From positions 1 to 64,000 of the forward strand of contig DAINQU010000015.1 in assembly GCA_036742455.1 (NCBI GenBank): a DNA stretch of 64,000 bases, written 5' to 3'. Every line of letters starts with the position of its first letter. The stretch's first letter is position 1. A model generated the notes under the pieces. The model did not search any database. It had not been told where the DNA came from and saw only the letters and a program-made list of their open reading frames with translations. This stretch comes from CAIKZZ01 sp036742455 (lineage in GTDB: Bacteria; Pseudomonadota; Gammaproteobacteria; Steroidobacterales; Steroidobacteraceae). Positions 16,623 to 25,587 of the stretch are shown here, piece by piece. The position numbers were made by a program, and so were the translations under genes.

Positions 16623-19600
16623 TCACCCGCCGAGGGTAAGCAGCGACGCATTGCCACCGACGGCGGCCGTATTGACCGTGACGGTCTGCTCGGTCGCGAA
16701 GCGGTGGAGGTAATGCGGACCGCCGGCCTTGGGGCCGGTGCCCGAAAGGCCGCACCCGCCGAACGGCTGCACGCCGACGACCGCACCGATCATGTTGCGG
16801 TTCACGTAGAGATTGCCCACGCGGGCGCGCGCCCGAAGGCGCTGGATCGTCGAATCGATCCGCGTATGGATGCCGAGCGTGAGACCAAAACCCGTGGCGT
16901 TGATGGCGTCGATCAAGGCGTCGAGCTCGTCGGCGCGCCAGCGCAGCACGTGCAGTACCGGGCCAAACACTTCACCCGTCAGGTCGCTGATGGCGCGGAT
17001 TTCCACCGCCGTCGGCGCTACGTACTGGCCTTGTGACAGCGTCGCGGTCAGTGCGACTTGATGCGACCACGGGGCCGTCGCCCGAATCCCAGCGATGTGC
17101 GCTTCTAAACGAGCGCGCGCCTCGCTGTCGATGACAGGGCCGATATCCGTGTCGAGCAATGCCGGATCGCCCATCCGCAACTCGTCCATCGCGCCCGCAA
17201 GCAACGTCTCCACGCGGTCGGCGATCTCCTCTTGGACACACAGGATGCGCAACGCCGAGCAACGCTGGCCTGCGCTGCCAAAGGCCGATAGCACCGCATC
17301 GTTGACCACTTGTTCGGGCAGCGCGGAACTGTCGACGATCATGGCGTTTTGGCCACCGGTCTCTGCGATCAGCACGGGAATCGCCCCACCGCGATGCGCC
17401 AACGCGCGGTGTATCGCCGCGGCGGTCTCGTTCGAACCGGTAAAGGCCACGCCCGCGATCCGCGGGTCGCTCGACAACCGCGCGCCGACGGTCGCGCCGT
17501 CGCCCGGCAGCAATTGCAGCGCCCCGACAGGCACGCCGGCCGCGTGCAAGGCCTCGACGGCCTGCATCGCGACGAGCGGTGTTTGCTCGGCGGGCTTTGC
17601 GATCACGCAGTTGCCCGCGGCCAGCGCGGCGGCGATCTGACCGGTCGTGATGGCGAGCGGGAAGTTCCACGGACTGATGCAAGCGAACACGCCACGTCCC
17701 CGCAGCACGAGTTCGTTACTTTCCCCGGTCGGACCCGGGAGCGGCGTCGGGCGGGCAAAGTCCAGCCGCGCGCGCTGCGCGTAATAGCGCAGGAAGTCCA
17801 CGGCTTCGCGGATCTCGGCAATCGCATCCGGCAATGTCTTGCCGGCTTCGCGGCAGAGTACCGCTACCCAACGATCGCGCGCCGCTTCGTACGCATCGGC
17901 AGCGCGCTCAAGCATGGCGGCGCGCTCGATCGCCGGGGTGCCCTCCCACGCCGGGAACGCAGCCACGGCGGCCTCAAGTGCGCGATCGGTCTCGTCCGCC
18001 GTCGCGCACAGAACGTAGCCGACCACTGATCCGTCCGTCGGGCTGGCAACCGCCGTGCCGCGTTGCTCGATCTCCCGCGCCGACACGGGACGACGTCCCA
18101 CGACGATCGGCTGAGCGACGCTCGTGCCGATCCCAGCGGCGCCTTGCGCCAACGCATCGAGAGCCGCGCCATCGGCAAAGTTGACGCCCCGGGAATTCGC
18201 GCGTTCCGGCCCGAACAAGCGCACCGGCGGCGGAATCCTGGGGTGTGGCGCCGAATGCAGGTTCTCCACGAAGGCAATCGGATCCGCGACCACTTCGCTC
18301 GAGGGCAAGCGCGCGTCGACGATGCGATTGACGAACGAGGTGTTCGCGCCATTTTCGAGCAAGCGGCGGACCAGATACGGCAGCAAATCCTCGTGCGAAC
18401 CGACCGGCGCATAAACCCGGCACGGCACGCCTTCGCGGGCGGGATCCGTGACCACGGCATAGAGCTCCTCGCCCATGCCGTGCAAGCGCTGAAACTCAAA
18501 CGCCCGACCCTGCGCGCGCGCGCGCTGCAGGATGCTCGCCACCGTCTGCGCGTTGTGCGTGGCGAACTGCGGGTAGATCACGTCGGTGGCATCGAGCATC
18601 AGGCTCGCGCACGCCAAGTACGACACGTCGGTGTTCTGCTTGCGCGTGAACACCGGGTAGTGATCGTGACCGCGCTCCTGCGCTTTCTTGATCTCGCTGT
18701 CCCAATACGCGCCTTTGACGAGGCGGATATTGAGGCGCCGACCGGCATGGCGCGCCCGCGCGATCAGCCAACGCAACACATCGGTCGCGCGTTTCATGTA
18801 AGCCTGCACGGCGAGTCCAAAGCCCTGCCAGCCGGCGAGGGACGGTGCGCCGAGCACGAGATCGATTAACTCCAAGGAGAGTTCGAGGCGCTCGGACTCT
18901 TCGGCATCCACGGTGAGCGCAATGCCGGCCTTGGCCGCCCGTTCGCACAAGAGGATCAAGCGCGGGCCGAGTTCGGCGAGCACGCGCTCGCGCTGCGCGT
19001 ATTCGTAGCGCGGGTGCAATGCGGACAGCTTGACCGAAATCGACGGCAGCGCCTCCGGCGCCAGCTCGCGCGCGCCCATCGCTGCCTGACCGAGCGCATC
19101 AATGGCCGCGAGGTACGCGTCAAAGTAGCGGTCGGCATCCGCCGACGAGAGCGCGGCCTCGCCGAGCATGTCGAAGGAGTACCGATAACGAGCACCTTCG
19201 CCATCGTTTGCGCGCTCCAACGCTTCTGCGATCGTGCGACCCATCACGAATTGGTGGCCGAGAATCTTCATGGCCTGACGCATCGCCGTGCGCACCACCG
19301 GCTCGCCGACGCGCGCCACGAGATTGCGGACGAAGCCGCCGGGATCGCGACGCGTTTCGAGGTCCGGTTGCACGATGCGACCGGTCAGCATGAGGCCCCA
19401 GGTCGATGCATTGACGAACAGCGAGCCGCCGTCCAATAAGTGTGCCGCCCAGTCGCCGGCCCGAATCTTGTCCGCGATCAGGCGATCGGCCGTCAGTGCA
19501 TCCGGGATGCGCAACAGCGCCTCCGCCAGACACATCAGGATCACACCCTCTTGCGAGGAGAGGTCGTACTCCCGCAGCAGGGCATCCATGGCGCTTTTCT

Positions 19601-19796
19601 TGACCTGCGATGCCCGTACGGCATCGACGAGCGCGGCCGCGTGCGCGGTGATCTGCGCGCGTACGGTCTCGTCCGCGGGACGGGCTAAGGGCAATAACTC
19701 CGCCAACACCGCGTCTTCGTCGGCCAACCAAAGGCGATTGATGGCCGCCGCGGGCGTGGCGGGAACTCGACTGGTGGGACGGACGAAGGCGGTCAT
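16623..19796 (-). CDS. putA: bifunctional proline dehydrogenase / P5C dehydrogenase
   Basis: A 1057-residue PutA that oxidises proline to glutamate in two steps. The N-terminal half is the FAD proline dehydrogenase barrel (for example LNIRLVKGAYWDSEI, VYAPVGSHEDLLPYLVRRLL). The C-terminal half is an aldehyde dehydrogenase with FTGSNETAAAI and the catalytic Cys in GSAGQRCSALR. It lacks the N-terminal ribbon-helix-helix DNA-binding domain of enteric PutA, so it cannot repress its own gene. The divergent Lrp-family gene next door is the likely regulator. GGAG stands seven bases before the ATG. Confidence 0.97.
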   Translation of the reverse strand: MTAFVRPTSRVPATPAAAINRLWLADEDAVLAELLPLARPADETVRAQITAHAAALVDAVRASQVKKSAMDALLREYDLSSQEGVILMCLAEALLRIPDALTADRLIADKIRAGDWAAHLLDGGSLFVNASTWGLMLTGRIVQPDLETRRDPGGFVRNLVARVGEPVVRTAMRQAMKILGHQFVMGRTIAEALERANDGEGARYRYSFDMLGEAALSSADADRYFDAYLAAIDALGQAAMGARELAPEALPSISVKLSALHPRYEYAQRERVLAELGPRLILLCERAAKAGIALTVDAEESERLELSLELIDLVLGAPSLAGWQGFGLAVQAYMKRATDVLRWLIARARHAGRRLNIRLVKGAYWDSEIKKAQERGHDHYPVFTRKQNTDVSYLACASLMLDATDVIYPQFATHNAQTVASILQRARAQGRAFEFQRLHGMGEELYAVVTDPAREGVPCRVYAPVGSHEDLLPYLVRRLLENGANTSFVNRIVDARLPSSEVVADPIAFVENLHSAPHPRIPPPVRLFGPERANSRGVNFADGAALDALAQGAAGIGTSVAQPIVVGRRPVSAREIEQRGTAVASPTDGSVVGYVLCATADETDRALEAAVAAFPAWEGTPAIERAAMLERAADAYEAARDRWVAVLCREAGKTLPDAIAEIREAVDFLRYYAQRARLDFARPTPLPGPTGESNELVLRGRGVFACISPWNFPLAITTGQIAAALAAGNCVIAKPAEQTPLVAMQAVEALHAAGVPVGALQLLPGDGATVGARLSSDPRIAGVAFTGSNETAAAIHRALAHRGGAIPVLIAETGGQNAMIVDSSALPEQVVNDAVLSAFGSAGQRCSALRILCVQEEIADRVETLLAGAMDELRMGDPALLDTDIGPVIDSEARARLEAHIAGIRATAPWSHQVALTATLSQGQYVAPTAVEIRAISDLTGEVFGPVLHVLRWRADELDALIDAINATGFGLTLGIHTRIDSTIQRLRARARVGNLYVNRNMIGAVVGVQPFGGCGLSGTGPKAGGPHYLHRFATEQTVTVNTAAVGGNASLLTLGG

Positions 19797-19889
19797 GGGC
19801 AGCTCCTTGGGCGTTCCGCCTACGTTAATGCGGCTTACGGAGCGTTTTTTGCTATCTTTAGACCACTTTCTTAGAGGTTTCGACTACTC

Positions 19890-20363
19890 ATGACCCCCAA
19901 ATCGGCGCTGGACCGAACGGATCGCCGCTTGCTGCGACTGCTGCAGGCCGACGGGCGTCTGTCGATCGCGGAATTGGCGCGACAGGTGCACCTGTCCGCA
20001 ACGCCGTGCCTTGAGCGCGTGCGGCGCCTCGAACGCGACGGCTATATCCGCGGTTACGTCGCCGATCTGGACCCGGCGCTGCTCGGCGCCGCGCTCATCG
20101 CGTTTGTGCAGATTCAGTTGGATCGCACCACACCGGACGTATTCAATCGATTCAAGGAAGGCGTCGTTCGGCTCGACCCGGTGCAGGAGTGCCACATGGT
20201 CGCCGGAGGATTCGACTACCTCTTAAAGGTGCGCATCGCCGACATGGCTGCCTACCGGCGCTTCTTGGAGGACCTCGCTGCGCTGCCGGGGATCGAGCAA
20301 ACGCATACGTACGTCGTCATGGAAGAAGTGAAATCGAGTCGCTTCTTGCCGATCGCCGACTAA
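19890..20363 (+). CDS. Lrp/AsnC-family regulator, probably of putA (PutR-like)
   Basis: A 157-residue Lrp family protein: helix-turn-helix at residues about 5-60 (LDRTDRRLLRLLQADGRLS, SATPCLERVRRLERDGYI) and a C-terminal RAM ligand-binding domain (VQECHMVAGGFDYLLKVR). It is divergent from putA across 93 bases and resembles PutR/BldR, the proline-responsive activator of putA in alphaproteobacteria and others. Control of putA by proline is inferred from position. The shared intergenic segment contains an A/T-rich stretch (19840-19875) that could hold the sites. Confidence 0.9.
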   Translation: MTPKSALDRTDRRLLRLLQADGRLSIAELARQVHLSATPCLERVRRLERDGYIRGYVADLDPALLGAALIAFVQIQLDRTTPDVFNRFKEGVVRLDPVQECHMVAGGFDYLLKVRIADMAAYRRFLEDLAALPGIEQTHTYVVMEEVKSSRFLPIAD

Positions 20364-20364
20364 G

Positions 20365-20775
20365 TCAGTCGCGGAACCGGCGGCAATAATCCGTCAAGAT
20401 TCGTGCGTGATCGAACGCTAAAGGCGGTGGATCGCGCGGATCGACGCACCGGCAGGCCCCGGCATCGTCTCCCGCCCGGGGTTCTCCCGTGGCCGTGGCC
20501 ACATACACGACACCCACGGTCTGTCCCCTGGGATCGCGCGCTGGGTCGGAGTACACGCCCAGTAATGCCGAAATCGTGACGACGAGGCCGGTTTCTTCGT
20601 AAGCCTCCCGCATCGCGGCCGCTTCCACGGTCTCGCCAAACTCGACGAATCCCCCGGGGATGGCCCAACCGAGCGGCGGAAAGCGTCGTTCGATGAGCAC
20701 GATGGGCCGATCGGGTCGGTCGATCAACTCGATGATGGCGTCGGCGGCAACGGGTGGCGTGATCGGACGAGTCAT
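20365..20775 (-). CDS. NUDIX hydrolase
   Basis: A 136-residue NUDIX protein. The box runs from GGFVEFGETVEAAAMREAYEE into ETGLVV (about residues 40-64), with all acidic metal ligands present. The opening resembles ADP-ribose/NADH pyrophosphatase-type and 8-oxo-dGTPase-type enzymes; the substrate cannot be told from the sequence. It converges on the Lrp gene with one base between stop codons. Confidence 0.88.
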   Translation of the reverse strand: MTRPITPPVAADAIIELIDRPDRPIVLIERRFPPLGWAIPGGFVEFGETVEAAAMREAYEETGLVVTISALLGVYSDPARDPRGQTVGVVYVATATGEPRAGDDAGACRCVDPRDPPPLAFDHARILTDYCRRFRD

Positions 20776-20878
20776 TGCAGGGAACCGATTGCGGGTAGAC
20801 GATGGACTGTAATTGATGCTGCGGAATTGCGCGACGAACGCCTGTGCTTACACTAGCGAGTGACCGAAGGACGCTCAA

Positions 20879-21364
20879 ATGCCCATGACAATGCCACTGC
20901 CCGATCCAATGCCCGCCGCCGTATTCGAGAGCCGCTTGCGCATTTCCGTCGGACAGCCATTTGAACAGGGCGTGTGGGATGCGCATCGCCATCGCATCGT
21001 CCCCATTCTCGGTGGAACGATGGACGGCCCGCGTTTAACCGGTGATATTCTCCCAGGCGGCGCCGATTGGCAGTCTGTTCGTGTTACCGATGGCGTGGCG
21101 CGGATTGATGCGCGATATACCCTACGTACGACCGACGGCACCGTCATCGCGATACATAACGCCGGTCTGCGCCGCGGACCACCAGACGTGATGGCCCGTC
21201 TCGCGGGCGGTGAAATCGTCGCACCGGACAGTTACTACTTCCGCACCGTCGCTCAGTTTCACGTCGAATCAGGTCACTATCAGTGGTTAACGGAGCACAT
21301 CTTCATTGGCATTGGTCGGCGATGGCCGGATGCAGTGGAAATTGATATCTACCGCCTAACGTGA
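20879..21364 (+). CDS. DUF3237 family protein
   Basis: A 161-residue protein matching the DUF3237 pattern: an early strand FESRLRISVGQPFEQG, then GGTMDGPRLTGDILPGGADW, ARYTLRTTDGTVIAIHNAG and a C-terminal block SYYFRTVAQFHVESGHYQWL. The function of the family is unknown; members are often near genes for aromatic or steroid metabolism. There is no signal peptide. It converges on a flavin monooxygenase gene with 15 bases between stops. This two-gene stretch looks less GC-rich than its neighbours. Confidence 0.8.
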   Translation: MPMTMPLPDPMPAAVFESRLRISVGQPFEQGVWDAHRHRIVPILGGTMDGPRLTGDILPGGADWQSVRVTDGVARIDARYTLRTTDGTVIAIHNAGLRRGPPDVMARLAGGEIVAPDSYYFRTVAQFHVESGHYQWLTEHIFIGIGRRWPDAVEIDIYRLT

Positions 21365-21379
21365 CGTCGTGGTCACACC

Positions 21380-22663
21380 TCAATGAACGCGGGTACCCGG
21401 TGGAATAATCGAGGGTGCTCGATTTAATTCGGACATCGCAAACCCGGCGGCAGCTTTGTACTCGGCCATATAAAGAGCTCGGTCCGACGGAGAAATCACG
21501 GCGTCGATATCGTCAAAGTGTCCACCGCACAGCTCATCCACTCGCTTGAGCAAGCCAAACGGACCGTCGCCGCGGTTGCGCAGAATGAGCTTCGAGATGG
21601 GTGCACACAACCGCTCGTTGTAATTCGCGAGCGCCGCGGGGGTCACGCCGTGCGCACAGAGACAGGCGCCGAGCACGCGGGCGTCGATGATCGCTTGTGA
21701 CGCCCCGTTCGAACCTGTCGGATACATGGCGTGGGCGGCATCACCCATCAGCGCCACCGGGCCCTCGATCCACGTGGGTACGGGATCCCGATCTATCATC
21801 GGATTCTCAAATGCAGCCTCCGCGCCGCGCAACAAAGCGGGCACGTCGAGCCAATCCCACGTCCACGTCGCGAAATGGTTTACGAAAGAGTCGATAGGAA
21901 CCTGCCGAAACCATCCGGAAGGCTGCTGATCGTCAAAGGTCTCTAAGGTGCGCTCCGCAATCCAATTGATGAGCGATAAACCCGTTGCCGGATTGGGGCT
22001 CGAGATGGGGTAAATGACCATACGATGCCGATGGGTGCCCAGACCGACAAACGAGGCGCCTGTACGCAGCGGCTTGGCCCAAGTCACTCCACGCCACATG
22101 ACACAGCCACCCCAATGGATCGGCGGCTGATTCGGATGCATCTGCGCGCGAACGGCAGAATGAATGCCGTCGGCGCCGATCAACAACTCACCCGCGACTG
22201 TCGAAACCGCTCCGTCACGCGCTGTCAACTCAACAGCCACACCGCCATCTGGCAAGCATGCATAACCGGTCACGCGTGCGTCCAGGCGCACAGCTTCGTC
22301 GCCCAAACGCTCGCGTACTAGCGCATACAAGAGCATCTGCAATTGACCGCGGTGTACCGAGTACTGCGGCCAGAGGTATCCGGCCTGCAGCCCACGGGCT
22401 TCGGCATAGATGTCGTTGCCGTTCAGACCGACGAGGGCCCACTCCTCGGTCGCCACGCCAATCGCATTAAGGTCCGCCGCAGTGATGCCAAGCTCGTACA
22501 GTTCGCGCACGGCGTTCGGCTGCAAATTGATGCCCACACCCAACGGGCGCATCTCCTGCACAGCTTCGAGCACAAGACACGGCACGCCGATCTGCTGAAG
22601 TGTCAGCGCCGTGACCAATCCCCCAATGCCTCCTCCCGCAACAATCACCGGCCGAATGCTCAT
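21380..22663 (-). CDS. PhzS-like FAD-dependent monooxygenase
   Basis: A 427-residue class A flavoprotein monooxygenase. It has the Rossmann FAD motif GGGIGGLVTALTL at residues 10-22, the block MRPLGVGINLQPNAVRELYE, the mid-protein LIGADGIHSAVRAQMHPNQ and the second FAD site LMGDAAHAMYPTGSNGASQA. These blocks agree closely with PhzS, the 5-methylphenazine-1-carboxylate 1-monooxygenase of Pseudomonas. No phenazine core genes are nearby, so the substrate is more likely another aromatic carboxylate or hydroxy-aromatic. It appears monocistronic. Confidence 0.88.
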   Translation of the reverse strand: MSIRPVIVAGGGIGGLVTALTLQQIGVPCLVLEAVQEMRPLGVGINLQPNAVRELYELGITAADLNAIGVATEEWALVGLNGNDIYAEARGLQAGYLWPQYSVHRGQLQMLLYALVRERLGDEAVRLDARVTGYACLPDGGVAVELTARDGAVSTVAGELLIGADGIHSAVRAQMHPNQPPIHWGGCVMWRGVTWAKPLRTGASFVGLGTHRHRMVIYPISSPNPATGLSLINWIAERTLETFDDQQPSGWFRQVPIDSFVNHFATWTWDWLDVPALLRGAEAAFENPMIDRDPVPTWIEGPVALMGDAAHAMYPTGSNGASQAIIDARVLGACLCAHGVTPAALANYNERLCAPISKLILRNRGDGPFGLLKRVDELCGGHFDDIDAVISPSDRALYMAEYKAAAGFAMSELNRAPSIIPPGTRVH

Positions 22664-22781
22664 CGATTTACAACCTGTATGGAGACATGACGGACGCTAA
22701 GGCGGCGCGCCCCAGCGCAACGCAGCATGGGGTAACGCAGTTTGTAATGGGTCTATCTTAAATTTTGCTAAGCCGATCGCC

Positions 22782-23216
22782 TCATTGGCGCCGCAAAAAA
22801 TCGCGCTGCACCCGTCGCTCGCGCTTGTCGGGCTTGCCCTCGTTGCGCGGACGGGACAGCGCGTCGAGTTGGTGCACCTCACGCATCGCCGCACGCCGCT
22901 CGATACTGCGTTCGGTTTCCGCGTAACACGCTTGCGCTTCCGGGGCCGGACCCCGCCGATGAGGAACCGTAATCACTGTAAATTCCAGTACTTGAGACTC
23001 ACGAGTTACTTCCAACACATCGCCCTGCACGATCTCGCGAGACGCCTTGGGGCGTGTGCCGTTCAGGAGTACGCGCCCCGAGGCGACTGCTGCCGCTGCT
23101 AACGAGCGTGTCTTGTACAAGCGTAGGTGCCACAAGCAACGATCGATCCGCAGGCGATCGCCGCTGCCCTCGCCGTCCTCGCTCACGTCCTCATCGTCGT
23201 CACGCCGCCGACCCAT
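22782..23216 (-). CDS. hslR: S4-domain RNA-binding heat-shock protein (Hsp15-like)
   Basis: A 144-residue protein with an S4 RNA-binding domain at residues about 20-75 (RIDRCLWHLRLYKTRSLAA, VASGRVLLNG). The C-terminal third is highly basic with many Arg/Lys. In E. coli, Hsp15 recycles free 50S subunits that still hold a nascent chain. The ATG giving MGRRRDDDED is chosen because GGAGG lies four bases upstream. An acidic N-terminal stretch (DDDEDVSEDGEG) is unusual for the family. It is divergent from kbl. Confidence 0.85.
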   Translation of the reverse strand: MGRRRDDDEDVSEDGEGSGDRLRIDRCLWHLRLYKTRSLAAAAVASGRVLLNGTRPKASREIVQGDVLEVTRESQVLEFTVITVPHRRGPAPEAQACYAETERSIERRAAMREVHQLDALSRPRNEGKPDKRERRVQRDFLRRQ

Positions 23217-23251
23217 GACACCTCCGCAGCAACTGATGTTCAATTATTACC

Positions 23252-23257
23252 TATACT
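23252..23257 (+). promoter_or_regulatory. possible -10 element for kbl-tdh
   Basis: TATACT lies 35 bases before the kbl ATG in the short hslR/kbl divergent gap, which is visibly A/T-rich. No convincing -35 hexamer is found at 16-18 bases upstream, so the call is tentative. Confidence 0.3.
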
Positions 23258-23291
23258 GCGCGTCTGATCTCCCATCCTTGTAGGCGCTGCC

Positions 23292-24479
23292 ATGGATAGT
23301 GCATTCGAATCTCGACTTGCCGCCGACCTTGAGTCGCTGCGGGCACAAGGCTTATACAAAACCGAACGTGAGATCACCTCGCCACAAGGCGCCGTGATCA
23401 CCGTCGGCGGCCGTTCGGTCATCAATCTGTGCGCGAACAATTACCTGGGCCTCGCGGGCGATGCAGACGTGGTCGCCGCAGCCCATCAGGCGTTGGATGC
23501 GTACGGCTACGGCATGGCTTCGGTCCGGTTCATCTGTGGGACGAACTCCATCCACCGGCAGCTCGAGCGGCGCCTCGCCGAGTTCCTTGGGATGCCCGAT
23601 GCGATCTTGTACTCGTCTTGTTTCGATGCGAATGGTGGCCTCTTCGAAACGATCACCGGCGAGGAGGACGCGATCATTTCGGACGCACTCAATCACGCGT
23701 CGATTATCGACGGGATCCGTCTGTCGAAGGCGCGCAGGTTGCGCTACGCCAATCGTGACATGGCGGAACTCGAGGCTCGACTCATCGAGTCACAAGACGC
23801 CCGCACGCGCTTAATCGTGACCGATGGCGTGTTCTCCATGGACGGCACCATCGCACCGCTCGCAGCCATCTGCGATCTCGCCGACCGATACGGTGCGCTC
23901 GTCGTCGTCGACGATTCTCATGCGACCGGCTTTGTCGGCCGCAAGGGTCGCGGCACCCCGGAGGCCTGTGGGGTCGAGGGTCGGATCGATTTTCTGACCG
24001 GCACCTTAGGCAAGGCGTTGGGTGGCGCCGCCGGAGGGTATGTCGCCGGTTCAAGCAAAGCGGTCGAATGGCTGCGCCAACGGTCGCGCCCGTACCTGTT
24101 CTCCAATTCGATCCCGCCGGTCATCGCCGCAACGACGTTGTCGGTCATCGAGCGCGTCGCAGGCAGCGATGCGCTGCGTGAGCGGCTGGCAGACAACGCC
24201 GCGTATTTTCGCGCGGCGATGACAAAGGCAGGCTTCCAATTGATTGACGGAAGCCATCCGATTATTCCGGTCATGATTGGGGATGCCGCACTGGCGGCGA
24301 AAATGGCGGATCGCGTACTGCAACTGGGTCTGTACGTCATCGGGTTCTCTTTCCCCGTGGTTCCCCGCGGGGCGGCACGCATTCGTACGCAGATGAGCGC
24401 TGCGCACAGTCACTCGGATCTCGATCAGGCGGTACACGCCTTCACCGTCGCCGGGCGCGAGCTCGGCCTGATTTCTTGA
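23292..24479 (+). CDS. kbl: 2-amino-3-ketobutyrate CoA ligase (glycine C-acetyltransferase)
   Basis: A 395-residue alpha-oxoamine synthase that splits 2-amino-3-ketobutyrate with CoA into glycine and acetyl-CoA. Blocks include NYLGLAGD, FICGTNSIHRQLE, the PLP-contacting DDSHATGFVG and the Schiff-base Lys241 in TGTLGKALGG. It forms the threonine catabolic pair with tdh, which starts 10 bases downstream. Confidence 0.96.
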   Translation: MDSAFESRLAADLESLRAQGLYKTEREITSPQGAVITVGGRSVINLCANNYLGLAGDADVVAAAHQALDAYGYGMASVRFICGTNSIHRQLERRLAEFLGMPDAILYSSCFDANGGLFETITGEEDAIISDALNHASIIDGIRLSKARRLRYANRDMAELEARLIESQDARTRLIVTDGVFSMDGTIAPLAAICDLADRYGALVVVDDSHATGFVGRKGRGTPEACGVEGRIDFLTGTLGKALGGAAGGYVAGSSKAVEWLRQRSRPYLFSNSIPPVIAATTLSVIERVAGSDALRERLADNAAYFRAAMTKAGFQLIDGSHPIIPVMIGDAALAAKMADRVLQLGLYVIGFSFPVVPRGAARIRTQMSAAHSHSDLDQAVHAFTVAGRELGLIS

Positions 24480-24489
24480 GGGTATCTCG

Positions 24490-25518
24490 ATGAAAGCACT
24501 CGTGAAGTCCCGCGCCGAGCCGGGCATCTGGATGGAGAACGTACCGGAGCCGACCATTGGACCGAATGACGTTTTAATTCGCATCCGCAAAACGGCGATC
24601 TGCGGAACCGATATGCACATCTGGCATTGGGACGACTGGGCACAGCGGACGATCCCGGTCCCCATGCAAGTGGGACATGAGTATTGCGGCGAAATCGTTG
24701 AAATGGGCAGCGAAGTGCGTGGCCTCGCCATCGGTGATCGCGTCTCCGGTGAAGGCCATATCACCTGCGGCTACTGCCGCAACTGCCGGGCGGGCCGGCG
24801 CCACCTGTGCGCCAACACCGTCGGCGTGGGTGTCAACGTACCGGGGTGCTTCGCTGAATATTTGGCGCTGCCGGCCTCGAACGTCTTCAAACTCTCGCCC
24901 GTCATTGACGACGATATCGCATCCATCCTCGACCCATTCGGTAATGCGACCCACACGGCGCTGTCGTTCAATGTGGTCGGCGAGGACGTGCTGATCACCG
25001 GTGCCGGCCCCATTGGCGTCATGGCCGTCGCGATCGCCCGCTATGCGGGCGCACGACACGTGGTGATCACCGACGTCAATCCGTATCGCTTAGAACTGGC
25101 CCGCCAAATGGGCGCCACGCGTGCGGTCGACGTGCGGACAGAGTCGCTTAACGACGTGATGAAGGACCTTCGGATGGAGGAAGGTTTCGACGTCGGAATG
25201 GAAATGTCCGGGGTCCCATCGGCATTTCGGGAGATGTTACGGACGATGCATCATGGCGGCGCGATCGCCATGCTGGGCATCATGCCCAAAGACACGGGGA
25301 TCGCCTGGGACGAGATCATTTTCAAAGGTCTCATGGTCAAAGGCGTCTACGGCCGCGAGATGTTCGAAACGTGGTACAAAATGTCGAGCATGTTGCAGAG
25401 CGGCCTGAATATTCGCTCGGTCATCACCCACCGACTACCCGTCTCCGAGTACCGGTTGGGCTTTGAGACGATGGCGTCGGGTCAGAGCGGCAAAATTATC
25501 CTCGATTGGACGGCCTAA
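24490..25518 (+). CDS. tdh: L-threonine 3-dehydrogenase
   Basis: A 342-residue zinc alcohol-dehydrogenase family enzyme that oxidises threonine to 2-amino-3-ketobutyrate, the substrate of Kbl. Catalytic zinc ligands are Cys38 (AICGTDMH), His63 and Glu64 (GHEYCGE). The structural zinc site has four Cys (93, 96, 99 and 107) in CGYCRNCRAGRRHLC. The NAD fold shows TGAGPIGVMAVAIA. GAGGG stands upstream of the ATG. Confidence 0.97.
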   Translation: MKALVKSRAEPGIWMENVPEPTIGPNDVLIRIRKTAICGTDMHIWHWDDWAQRTIPVPMQVGHEYCGEIVEMGSEVRGLAIGDRVSGEGHITCGYCRNCRAGRRHLCANTVGVGVNVPGCFAEYLALPASNVFKLSPVIDDDIASILDPFGNATHTALSFNVVGEDVLITGAGPIGVMAVAIARYAGARHVVITDVNPYRLELARQMGATRAVDVRTESLNDVMKDLRMEEGFDVGMEMSGVPSAFREMLRTMHHGGAIAMLGIMPKDTGIAWDEIIFKGLMVKGVYGREMFETWYKMSSMLQSGLNIRSVITHRLPVSEYRLGFETMASGQSGKIILDWTA

Positions 25519-25551
25519 CGGCCGGCGCGCCCAGAACGGTCTCTCCTGCGG

Positions 25552-25557
25552 TAGACT
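25552..25557 (+). promoter_or_regulatory. possible -10 element for bcsA
   Basis: TAGACT preceded by GCGG lies 31 bases before the bcsA ATG in the 69-base gap after tdh. The same hexamer occurs 32 bases before gcvR (1501-1506) and 26 bases before the CHASE2 kinase gene (45279-45284). No -35 match is seen. Confidence 0.3.
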
Positions 25558-25587
25558 CAAGTCTGTTCAGGACGAGACCCTGCGGCG

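Noticed and set aside
21380..22663. Phenazine biosynthesis locus
   Set aside because: Only the PhzS-like monooxygenase is present; no phzA-G or phzM homologues are near.
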